Positions 9,018 through 16,050 of a DNA stretch of 64,000 bases are shown piece by piece (the stretch's first letter is position 1; each line of letters starts with the position of its first letter). Below the pieces are notes generated by a model. It was given only the letters and a program-made list of their open reading frames with translations, searched no databases and was not told the origin of the DNA. The stretch covers positions 3,846-67,845 of the forward strand of contig JAWKWX010000016.1 of the NCBI GenBank assembly GCA_041397305.1, in the 5' to 3' direction. The translations under genes and the position numbers were made by a program. This DNA is from TMP-24 sp041397305. GTDB taxonomy: Bacteria; Pseudomonadota; Alphaproteobacteria; Rhodobacterales; Rhodobacteraceae.

Positions 9018-9728
9018 CTATTCGGTGCCTCCCGCGCCGTCTTTCAGCAGAATGCGGCGGGATTGAGAGGCGAATTCGCGTCGCCAGGTCAGATAGAGCG
9101 TGGCCGCCGTGGTCACGAGAAGAGCGAGCGGGCCGAGCAGCCAGCCGAGCGATCCGAGCGCGAAATAGACCGATCTTAGGCCCCGGTTGAAGCTGCGCGC
9201 GGCGAGGATGTTGATCTCTGCCGCCTGGGCCGCACGGGCATAGGCCAGGGGGCTGTCGACATCGTTGGGCGCCGAGCCCATGAGGATTGCACAATAGCCG
9301 AACAGCCGGTGCGACCAGACGAATTTCAGCATCGCATTGGTGACGAAAAGCACCACGATCAGCATCTTGCCCCGCCAGACCAGAAGCGGCTCTGACCCGA
9401 GCGCCAGATCGTCGGCGATGCCGCGCAATTGCTCGCCATTGCCGATCAGGGCCACACCGCCGCCGATGGCGATCATGCATGCCGACGCCAGGAAGCTCGT
9501 GCCCTGCCGCAGGCTGTCGACGATGGTCGCATCGAAAATGCGCGGCTGGCGGGTCACGAATTCCCGCATCCATTCGCGCCGGTAGGTCTGCATCAGGTGG
9601 CTGACCGAGGGAAAGCGTTCGGGGGGATGTTCGATGAACCAGCCGACGGCGAGCCAGGACAGCAGCAACATCGCCCCTGCAAGAAGGTCGAGAGAGGACA
9701 GGGCGGCGAGCGTCGGCATGAAGGTCAT
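9018..9728 (-). CDS. DUF599 family integral membrane protein
   Basis: A 236-residue protein with about four membrane helices: LDLLAGAMLLLSWLAVGWFI, the FLASACMIAIGGGVALIG segment, the MLIVVLFVTNAMLKFVWSHRLFGYC segment and LGWLLGPLALLVTTAATLYL. Family markers are HLMQTYRREWM, DATIVDSLRQGTSFLAS and the AARSFNRGLR loop, all typical of DUF599. The ATG at 9728 was chosen over an ATG three codons later; the frame stays open further upstream but would run into the divergent glcD start. Function is unknown. It lies 56 bp upstream of the ASST-like gene on the same strand. Confidence 0.8.
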   Translation of the reverse strand: MTFMPTLAALSSLDLLAGAMLLLSWLAVGWFIEHPPERFPSVSHLMQTYRREWMREFVTRQPRIFDATIVDSLRQGTSFLASACMIAIGGGVALIGNGEQLRGIADDLALGSEPLLVWRGKMLIVVLFVTNAMLKFVWSHRLFGYCAILMGSAPNDVDSPLAYARAAQAAEINILAARSFNRGLRSVYFALGSLGWLLGPLALLVTTAATLYLTWRREFASQSRRILLKDGAGGTE

Positions 9729-9804
9729 GCGCGCATCCTGCCGTCGGCGGTTCCGCTTGCCAATCGGATAAATTGGTAATATCGTTTTACCAAATGAGGG
9801 GAAC

Positions 9805-11283
9805 ATGCAGCTGCCGCGCCCGAACGCCGAAGTGATCGCCCGCAAGGCCGAGATCGTCGCCCGGCTGCGCGCCGTGCTGCCGCCCACGGCGGTGATCGAC
9901 GATCCGGCCGAGACGCGCGCCTATGAATGCGACGGGCTGTCTGCCTATCGCTGCCAGCCGCTTGCCGCGATCCTGCCGGGCTCGACGGCAGAGGTGGCCG
10001 CCGCCCTGAAGATCTGCCGCGAGGAGGGCGTGCCGGTCGTGCCGCGCGGCTCTGGCACCTCGCTGTCGGGGGGCGCGCTGCCCACTTCCGATTCCGTGAT
10101 CCTCGGGCTTGGGCGGATGAACCGGGTGCTGGAGACCGATCTTGCCAACCGCTTCATCCGGGTCGAGGCGGGACGCACCAACCTGTCGGTCACCGGCGCG
10201 GTCGAGGGCGAGGGGTTCTTCTACGCCCCCGATCCATCCAGCCAGTTGGCCTGCGCCATCGGCGGCAATATCGCGATGAATTCGGGCGGGGCCCATTGCC
10301 TGAAATACGGAGTGACGACCAACAATCTGCTTGGGCTCACGCTGGTGACGATGGCGGGCGAGGTGGTGGAGATCGGCGGGCCCTGGTCGGACGCGGGCGG
10401 GCTCGATCTTCTGGGCGTGATCTGCGGGTCGGAAGGCCAGCTTGGAGTGGTGACCGAAGCGGTGCTGCGCATCCTGCCGAAGCCCGAAGGCGCGCGGCCG
10501 GTGCTGATCGGTTTCAACTCCAATGAGGTCGCGGGGGCCTGCGTGGCCGATATCATCCGCGCGGGTGTCCTGCCGGTCGCCATCGAATTCATGGACCGGC
10601 CCTGCATCCGCGCCTGCGAGCAGTTCGCGCAAGCGGGTTATCCCGACTGCGAGGCGCTTCTGATCATCGAGGTCGAGGGCAGCCCGACCGAGATCGACGA
10701 CCAGCTTGCCCGCATCGGCGAAATCGCGCGGCGCCACGATCCGGTCGAACTGCGCGAAAGCCGGTCGGAGGCGGAAAGCGCGCGCATCTGGCTGGGCCGC
10801 AAGTCGGCCTTCGGGGCGATGGGCCGGATCAACGATTACATGTGTCTGGACGGGACGATCCCGGTCTCGGCCCTGCCGCATGTGCTGAAGCGCATCGGCG
10901 AGATGAGCGGGACTTATGGTCTCGATGTCGCCAATGTCTTTCATGCAGGCGACGGCAACATGCATCCGCTGATCCTGTTCGACGCCAACAGGCCCGGCGA
11001 CCTGGAGAAGTGCGAGGCGCTCGGCGCCGATATCCTGCGGCTGTGCGTCGAGGTGGGCGGCTGCCTGTCGGGCGAGCATGGCGTGGGGATCGAGAAGCGC
11101 GACCTGATGGCGGCGCAATTCACGGCCGAGGACATGGAGGCGCAGATGCGGGTGAAGGATGTGTTCGATCCCGATTGGCTTTTGAACCCGGCAAAGGTCT
11201 TTCCGCTGGCGGCGAGTGCCGCCCGGCGCGGCGCCCGAGAGGAACGCCCGGGGGCTGTCTGCCCGTCGTCCATCGGTGCTTGA
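9805..11283 (+). CDS. glcD: Glycolate oxidase subunit GlcD (FAD-linked)
   Basis: A 492-residue FAD-dependent subunit that oxidises glycolate to glyoxylate at the membrane with GlcE and GlcF. The FAD_binding_4 domain occupies about residues 55-195 with VPRGSGTSLSGGALP and the AIGGNIAMNSGGAHCLKYG flavin motif. The FAD-oxidase C-terminal domain ends with HAGDGNMHP (metal-binding His), GEHGVG and LLNPAKVFP, all family hallmarks. The start ATG follows a short AGGGGAA ribosome site. The last ~20 residues after FPLAAS are Arg-rich and non-conserved. It heads a glcDEF operon, divergent from the DUF599 gene; the close spacing implies a compact shared promoter region of about 75 bp. Confidence 0.95.
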   Translation: MQLPRPNAEVIARKAEIVARLRAVLPPTAVIDDPAETRAYECDGLSAYRCQPLAAILPGSTAEVAAALKICREEGVPVVPRGSGTSLSGGALPTSDSVILGLGRMNRVLETDLANRFIRVEAGRTNLSVTGAVEGEGFFYAPDPSSQLACAIGGNIAMNSGGAHCLKYGVTTNNLLGLTLVTMAGEVVEIGGPWSDAGGLDLLGVICGSEGQLGVVTEAVLRILPKPEGARPVLIGFNSNEVAGACVADIIRAGVLPVAIEFMDRPCIRACEQFAQAGYPDCEALLIIEVEGSPTEIDDQLARIGEIARRHDPVELRESRSEAESARIWLGRKSAFGAMGRINDYMCLDGTIPVSALPHVLKRIGEMSGTYGLDVANVFHAGDGNMHPLILFDANRPGDLEKCEALGADILRLCVEVGGCLSGEHGVGIEKRDLMAAQFTAEDMEAQMRVKDVFDPDWLLNPAKVFPLAASAARRGAREERPGAVCPSSIGA

Positions 11284-11305
11284 ACCGATGGCGCACCAAT
11301 GGACG

Positions 11306-11336
11306 ACCGCCGAAGGTATTTGAACCAGGATGAAGG
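11306..11336 (+). repeat. Dispersed intergenic motif, copy 1
   Basis: The sequence around GGTATTTGAACCAGGATGAA closely matches GGTATTTGGGCCAAGATGAA at 48955-48974, with a looser copy at 21518-21550. This copy lies between glcD and glcE. Such motifs are, as far as I recall, scattered between genes in Rhodobacterales genomes; their role is unclear. Its presence here argues that glcE begins after it. Confidence 0.6.
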
Positions 11337-11343
11337 CGACAGG

Positions 11344-12450
11344 GTGACGGTTTCTTCCGAACAGGAGCTGGCAGAGCGGATCGCCGCTGCATCGGCCCCC
11401 CTGCAGATCCGGGGTGGGGGAACGCGCGGCGTCGGGCGCCCGGCCGGGGGCGAGGTTCTGGATCTTTCCGACGTGCGTGGTGTGACGCTCTATGAGCCGG
11501 AGGCGCTGACTCTTGTTGCGCGGGCCGGGACGCCGCTTGCCGAGGTCGAGGCGCTGCTGGCCAGCGAGGGCCAGCGGCTGGCCTTTGAACCGGCGGACTG
11601 GCGCCCGCTTCTGGGAACGACCGGTGAGCCCACGATTGGCGGAGTGGTGGCGGCGAATATCTCGGGTCCGCGGCGGGTGCAGGCGGGCGCCTGCCGGGAT
11701 GCGCTGATCGGGGTGAGGTTCGTCGATGGCACCGGAACCGTGGTGAAGAACGGCGGACGGGTGATGAAGAATGTCACCGGCTATGATCTGGTGAAGCTGA
11801 TGGCGGGAAGCTGGGGCACGCTCGGGGTGATCACCGAAGTCTCCTTCAAGCTCTTGCCCAGGCCCGAGACCGTCGCGACGCTTCTTTGCGAAGGTCTTGC
11901 GCCCGGGGCGGCAGTGGCGGCGATGGCCGATGCGCTCGGCTCGCCTTACGAGGTCACGGGCGCGGCCCATCACCGTGGGGCGGGGCGCACGCTGATCCGC
12001 ATCGAGGGTTTCGCACCCTCGGTCGCCTATCGGGCGGAGCGGTTGCGCGCGCGCCTGGCGCGCTTTGGCGACTGGTCGCCGATCGGCGAGGGGGGCGCGG
12101 ACTGGCGCGCTGTCGGTGAGGTGGCGGCCTTTCACGAGGCGCCCGGTGATGTCTGGCTCCTAGCGGTGAAACCGTCCGACGCGCCGGACATTGCCGCGCG
12201 GGCGCAGGCGGAGGATGCGCTTTTCGACTGGGGCGGCGGGCGGATATGGCTGCGCGTCGCCGCTGGCACCGACCTGCGCGCGCGGCTCGGACCCTTCGCC
12301 GGGCATGCCACCTTGATCCGGGCGGATGAGGAGACCCGGGCGCGGATCGCGCGCTTCCATCCCGAAGCCCCCGGTGTCGCGGCACTCAGCCGGGCCCTGC
12401 GCGACAGGTTCGATCCGCGGCACCTCCTGAATCCCGGCCTGATGGACTGA
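11344..12450 (+). CDS. glcE: Glycolate oxidase subunit GlcE (FAD-binding)
   Basis: A 368-residue second flavin subunit of glycolate oxidase. It shows the FAD_binding_4 pattern: IRGGGTRGVGRPAG near the N-terminus, LVARAGTPLAEVEALLA, then TIGGVVAANISGPRRV and NGGRVMKNVTGYDLVKLMAGSWGTLGVITEV. The C-terminus FDPRHLLNPGLM is typical. I prefer the GTG at 11344 with AAGGCGACAGG upstream over an ATG at 11299, because the latter would translate the intergenic repeat. GlcE lacks the long C-terminal domain of GlcD, as expected. It is followed by glcF after 3 bp. Confidence 0.92.
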   Translation: MTVSSEQELAERIAAASAPLQIRGGGTRGVGRPAGGEVLDLSDVRGVTLYEPEALTLVARAGTPLAEVEALLASEGQRLAFEPADWRPLLGTTGEPTIGGVVAANISGPRRVQAGACRDALIGVRFVDGTGTVVKNGGRVMKNVTGYDLVKLMAGSWGTLGVITEVSFKLLPRPETVATLLCEGLAPGAAVAAMADALGSPYEVTGAAHHRGAGRTLIRIEGFAPSVAYRAERLRARLARFGDWSPIGEGGADWRAVGEVAAFHEAPGDVWLLAVKPSDAPDIAARAQAEDALFDWGGGRIWLRVAAGTDLRARLGPFAGHATLIRADEETRARIARFHPEAPGVAALSRALRDRFDPRHLLNPGLMD

Positions 12451-12453
12451 CCG

Positions 12454-13734
12454 ATGCAGACCTTTTTCTCAGACGATCAGCTGAAGGATCCGGGGCTCGC
12501 ACGGGCGAACGAGATCCTGAGGTCCTGCGTCCATTGCGGCATGTGCACCGCGACCTGTCCGACCTATCAGATCCTCGGCGACGAATTGGACAGCCCGCGT
12601 GGCCGGATCTATCTGATCAAGGACATGCTGGAGAGCGGCAGGCCAGCCGACGAGAAGGTCGTCCGCCATGTCGACCGCTGCCTGTCGTGCTTGGCCTGCA
12701 TGACGACCTGCCCGTCGGGCGTGCATTACATGCATCTCGTCGACCATGCCCGCGCCCATATCGAGAAGACCTACCGGCGGCCCTGGCGTGACCGGGCCTT
12801 GCGCTGGGTGCTGGCGAAGGTCATCCCGCATCCCGGTCGCTTCCGGCTGGCGCTTCTGGGGGCGAAGATCGTTCGGCCATTCGCCCGGCTTCTGCCCGAC
12901 GCGCGGCTCAGGGCGATGGTCGCGATGGCGCCGAAGCAGGTTCCGCCGGTCAGTCGCAATGACGATCCCCAGAGCTTTGTGCCCGAGGGCGCGCCCAGGA
13001 TGCGGGTAGCGCTGCTGACCGGCTGCGCGCAGAAGGCGCTCAATACCGACATCAACGATGCGACGATCCGGCTTCTGACCCGGCTCGGCTGCGAGGTCGT
13101 GGTGGCGGACGGTGCGGGTTGCTGCGGGGCGCTGACCCATCACATGGGGCGCGAGCCGGAGGCGCATGGGTCCGCCGCCGCCAATATCCGGGCCTGGATG
13201 GCGGAGAAGCGCGCCAGGGGCCTTGATGCGATCGTGATCAATACCTCGGGCTGCGGCACGACGGTAAAGGACTATGGTCATATGTTCCGCATCTCCGGCC
13301 TTGCTGCAGATGCGGCAGAGGTGGCGGGGCTCGCCTGCGATATCAGCGAGCTGCTGGTCAGGCTTGCGCCGGAGGGCAGGGCGCCCGAACCTTTGCGCGT
13401 CGCCTATCACGCCGCCTGTTCGCTGCAGCACGGCCAGAAGGTCAAGTCCGCGCCGAAGGATCTTCTGCGTGCCATGGGATTCGAGGTGGTGGAACCGGCC
13501 GACAGCCACCTCTGCTGTGGGTCTGCCGGGACCTACAATCTTCTGCAACCCGAACTGTCGGCCGAACTGAAGCGGCGCAAGGTCGCGACGCTGGAGGCGC
13601 GGGCGCCGCAGGTGATCGCGGCGGGCAATATCGGCTGCATGATGCAGATCGGCTCGGGCACCGAGATTCCGGTCGTGCACACGGTCGAATTGATCGACTG
13701 GGCGACCGGCGGGCCACGGCCGCGGGCGCTTTAA
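12454..13734 (+). CDS. glcF: Glycolate oxidase iron-sulfur subunit GlcF
   Basis: A 426-residue Fe-S subunit that passes electrons from the GlcDE flavins to the membrane quinone pool. Two 4Fe-4S binding motifs are intact: CVHCGMCTATCP (Cys 25, 28, 31, 35) and CLSCLACMTTCP (Cys 76, 79, 82, 86). The C-terminal half carries two CCG domains, visible as GCEVVVADGAGCCGAL and SHLCCGSAGTYN. The start ATG lies 3 bp after the glcE stop. The complete glcDEF set supports growth on glycolate or photorespiratory glycolate salvage. No regulator such as glcC and no malate synthase is adjacent. Confidence 0.94.
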   Translation: MQTFFSDDQLKDPGLARANEILRSCVHCGMCTATCPTYQILGDELDSPRGRIYLIKDMLESGRPADEKVVRHVDRCLSCLACMTTCPSGVHYMHLVDHARAHIEKTYRRPWRDRALRWVLAKVIPHPGRFRLALLGAKIVRPFARLLPDARLRAMVAMAPKQVPPVSRNDDPQSFVPEGAPRMRVALLTGCAQKALNTDINDATIRLLTRLGCEVVVADGAGCCGALTHHMGREPEAHGSAAANIRAWMAEKRARGLDAIVINTSGCGTTVKDYGHMFRISGLAADAAEVAGLACDISELLVRLAPEGRAPEPLRVAYHAACSLQHGQKVKSAPKDLLRAMGFEVVEPADSHLCCGSAGTYNLLQPELSAELKRRKVATLEARAPQVIAAGNIGCMMQIGSGTEIPVVHTVELIDWATGGPRPRAL

Positions 13735-13852
13735 GGCAGCTTCGCGGCGGGGGCCTTCAAGGCGCGCGGTGTTCGATTGTGATTGGTTAACCCCGAGGCC
13801 ATAATCTCGCCGCAGCGGTCCTGTATCGCGACGGTGTTTGGCGGAGTCCCTG

Positions 13853-14677
13853 ATGCGTGCAATCGCGTTCTTCTTGCTGCTGCTGGTGCTGCCCGTCGGT
13901 CCGACCGGTGCCGACGACCTGCCGGATTCGACGCTGGAGGCGCTCGCGACCGCCGACAAGAGCCGGGGCTGGGAAGCGGTCGGGCGCATCGACATCGCCG
14001 ACCGGGCATTCTGCACCGGGGCACTGATCGCGCCCGATCTGGTGCTGACGGCGGCCCATTGCCTGTACGATCAGGATACGGGCAAGCCCTTTGCCGCTTC
14101 GGATTTCAAGTTCCTCGCCGGCTGGCGCAATGGCCGCGCGGTCGCCTATCGCGGCGTCCGGCGTGCGGTGGCCCATCCGTCCTACGCCTTCCTCGGGCCG
14201 GAAAATGTGAACAGCGTGCCCTATGATCTGGCGATCCTGCAGCTGGATCAGCCGATCCGCCTGGCACAGGTCCAGCCGTTCGCCATCGGCGCCGATCCGA
14301 TGACGGATGAACGTGTCGAGGTCGTCTCCTACGCCTTCGACCGGTCTGAGGTGCCGTCGCTGCAGCAAAGCTGCCGGGTGATCGGGCCGCAACCCGGCAT
14401 GAACGTCTTTTCCTGCTCGGTCGATTTCGGCTCGTCCGGGGCACCGATCTTCCGGGTCGAGGGCGGCGTGCCGCGCATCGTCTCGGTCGTCTCGGCCAAG
14501 GCGGAACTGGACGGCAAGCTCGTCTCGCTCGGCGCCCAGATCGGCCAGCCCTTCATCGAGCTGCGCAGCGCCTTCGAAAGTGCGGCGGTGGAAATGCCGG
14601 GGGGCGTGACGGCAAGCCGGCTGCCGCAGATCGGGGCGCCGAGCGGCGCGAACGGGGCGAAATTCCTCAAGCCCTGA
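13853..14677 (+). CDS. Secreted trypsin-like serine protease
   Basis: A 274-residue protein with a clear Sec signal peptide (MRAIAFFLLLLVLPVGPTGA, cleavage near residue 20). The catalytic triad is visible: His in LTAAHCLYD, Asp in VPYDLAILQLDQP, and Ser in GSSGAPIFRVEGG. The serine motif deviates from GDSGGP (GSSGAP), which is common in bacterial V8/S1-like proteases. The start ATG at 13853 has GGAG seven bases upstream. Single-domain enzymes of this kind act in the periplasm or outside the cell. It stands alone, about 120 bp after glcF and 145 bp before hsp20. The substrate is unknown. Confidence 0.85.
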   Translation: MRAIAFFLLLLVLPVGPTGADDLPDSTLEALATADKSRGWEAVGRIDIADRAFCTGALIAPDLVLTAAHCLYDQDTGKPFAASDFKFLAGWRNGRAVAYRGVRRAVAHPSYAFLGPENVNSVPYDLAILQLDQPIRLAQVQPFAIGADPMTDERVEVVSYAFDRSEVPSLQQSCRVIGPQPGMNVFSCSVDFGSSGAPIFRVEGGVPRIVSVVSAKAELDGKLVSLGAQIGQPFIELRSAFESAAVEMPGGVTASRLPQIGAPSGANGAKFLKP

Positions 14678-14702
14678 GGCATCGAAGCGGTCCTGCAGGG
14701 GG

Positions 14703-14731
14703 CTTGAAAGCCGCGCGAATGCTTCCCAGAT
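14703..14731 (+). promoter_or_regulatory. Candidate RpoH (sigma-32) promoter for hsp20
   Basis: CTTGAAA at 14703-14709 and CCCAGAT at 14725-14731 are separated by 15 bp, close to the heat-shock consensus CTTGAAA-N13-15-CCCCATNT. The element ends about 92 bp before the hsp20 start. The -10 half also resembles the tail of the dispersed intergenic motif (CCA.GATGAA), so the match may be partly coincidental. Confidence 0.45.
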
Positions 14732-14823
14732 GAAAGAAGCCGGGATGCCGCCCAAGGGTTCCGGCGTCAACCTGTCCGCGCCCGCATGGGGCGGACCCTG
14801 ACCATCGCTTGAAGAGGATGACC

Positions 14824-15288
14824 ATGCGTACTTATGATTTTGCTCCGCTCTACCGCGCGACCGTCGGTTTCGACCGGATCGCCGACCTGATGGACCGGGT
14901 ACTGACCGCCGATGTCGCCCAGCCCGCCTATCCGCCCTACAATATCGAGAAGACCGATGAGAATGCCTATCGCATCTCGATCGCCGTCGCGGGCTTTGCC
15001 GCCGATGAACTGTCGGTCGAGGTGAAAGATGGCGCGCTGACCGTCGCTGCCCGCAAGGCCGCCGAAGAGAGCCCCCGCACCTATCTGCATCGGGGTATCG
15101 CGACGCGCGCTTTCGAGCGCCGTTTCGCACTCGCCGATCATGTGCGCGTCTCGGGCGCGACCCATGCCGACGGCATGCTGCATATCGACCTCGTACGCGA
15201 AGTGCCCGAAGCGCTGAAACCCCGTCGGATCGAGATCGCCAAGGGCGATATGGTCGAGGCGAAGGCGCTGGAAACGATCGAGGCCTGA
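14824..15288 (+). CDS. Hsp20/alpha-crystallin small heat-shock protein (IbpA-like)
   Basis: A 154-residue holdase chaperone. It begins MRTYDFAPLYRATVGFDR, the class A bacterial IbpA-type N-terminus, followed by the alpha-crystallin domain (about residues 38-130): YPPYNIEKTDENAYRISIAVAGF, LTVAARK, YLHRGIATRAFERRFAL and GMLHIDLVREVPE, then the PRRIEI tail. The ATG at 14824 was chosen because GAAGAGG lies at proper spacing; an ATG two codons earlier is possible. It should bind unfolding proteins and hand them to ClpB/DnaK. A sigma-32-like promoter lies upstream and a strong terminator downstream, so it is probably a monocistronic heat-shock gene. Confidence 0.93.
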   Translation: MRTYDFAPLYRATVGFDRIADLMDRVLTADVAQPAYPPYNIEKTDENAYRISIAVAGFAADELSVEVKDGALTVAARKAAEESPRTYLHRGIATRAFERRFALADHVRVSGATHADGMLHIDLVREVPEALKPRRIEIAKGDMVEAKALETIEA

Positions 15289-15374
15289 TCCGCAGGAACC
15301 GCGTCGCTCATCGGGCGTGGCCGCACTCTTTGCGAAGACGGCGCGGTTCGCGCCGCATGAGAGACCCCTGACTG

Positions 15375-15402
15375 AATGGCGCCCTGCGGGGCGCCATTTT
15401 CA
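15375..15402 (+). terminator. Rho-independent terminator after hsp20
   Basis: A perfect 9-bp stem, AATGGCGCC (15375-15383) with GGCGCCATT (15390-15398) around a CTGCGG loop, runs into TTTT. It ends 110 bp downstream of the hsp20 stop and 53 bp before the cupin gene, separating the two units. Confidence 0.85.
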
Positions 15403-15454
15403 TTCTCGTCCCCGCGCTCTACTCTTCGGGCAGGTCCACCGAGGAGAGGCCATC

Positions 15455-15985
15455 ATGACCACCGCCCGCCCGCCCTGCATCGCCCATTGGCTTGACATCG
15501 AAGAGGCGGAGGCCTGGTGCTATTCCGGCGATGACGAGAAGATGAGCCGTGGTGCGGCTTTCGGCCGTCATTTCGGGCTTGCCCGGATCGGCATTCATCA
15601 CGAACGCCTGCCGCCCGGGCACCGCAGTTCCTACCCCCATGCGGAAAGCGCAGAGGAGGAATTCGTCTATGTGATCGAGGGCACGCCCGACGCCTGGATC
15701 GACGGTCACCTCCATCGTCTCGTGCCCGGCGATGCGGTCGGTTTTCCGGCCGGGACGGGAATGTGCCATAGTTTCATCAACAATACCGATTCCGATGTCC
15801 GGCTTCTGGTCGTGGGTGAAGCGACAAAGCCCGAAAACCGCATCTACTATGCCCGAAACCCCGAACGGCGCGCGAAACGTGACGACTGGTGGGACGATAT
15901 CCCCGCGCGACCGATGGGCGACCATGACGGGCTGAGCGACCAGGTCCGCGACTGGCGGGCGGGGCGGCGCCCCACGCAGGACTGA
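15455..15985 (+). CDS. Cupin domain protein
   Basis: A 176-residue protein with a central cupin barrel (about residues 45-125). Motif 1 reads HHERLPPGHRSSYPHAESAEEEFVYVIEG, with a metal-binding His and Glu set, and motif 2 is VGFPAGTGMCHSFINN. The C-terminus is charged (RDDWWDDIPARPMGDHDG), a feature shared with a proteobacterial subgroup of unknown function. The ATG at 15455 has GAGGAG nine bases upstream; the open frame extends further but crosses the hsp20 terminator. It may be a small metal-dependent enzyme or a sugar/acid-binding protein. It stands alone. Confidence 0.8.
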   Translation: MTTARPPCIAHWLDIEEAEAWCYSGDDEKMSRGAAFGRHFGLARIGIHHERLPPGHRSSYPHAESAEEEFVYVIEGTPDAWIDGHLHRLVPGDAVGFPAGTGMCHSFINNTDSDVRLLVVGEATKPENRIYYARNPERRAKRDDWWDDIPARPMGDHDGLSDQVRDWRAGRRPTQD

Positions 15986-16050
15986 TCCGGCGCGGGGCGC
16001 GGCGGCTCTTCGATGCCTTCGTCACTCATCGCCGAGGACGAGGCTTCGCG

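Noticed and set aside
9787..12135. A 782-codon minus-strand open frame opposite glcD and glcE
   Set aside because: Covers two genes with unmistakable family motifs on the other strand; composition is typical of a GC-driven shadow.
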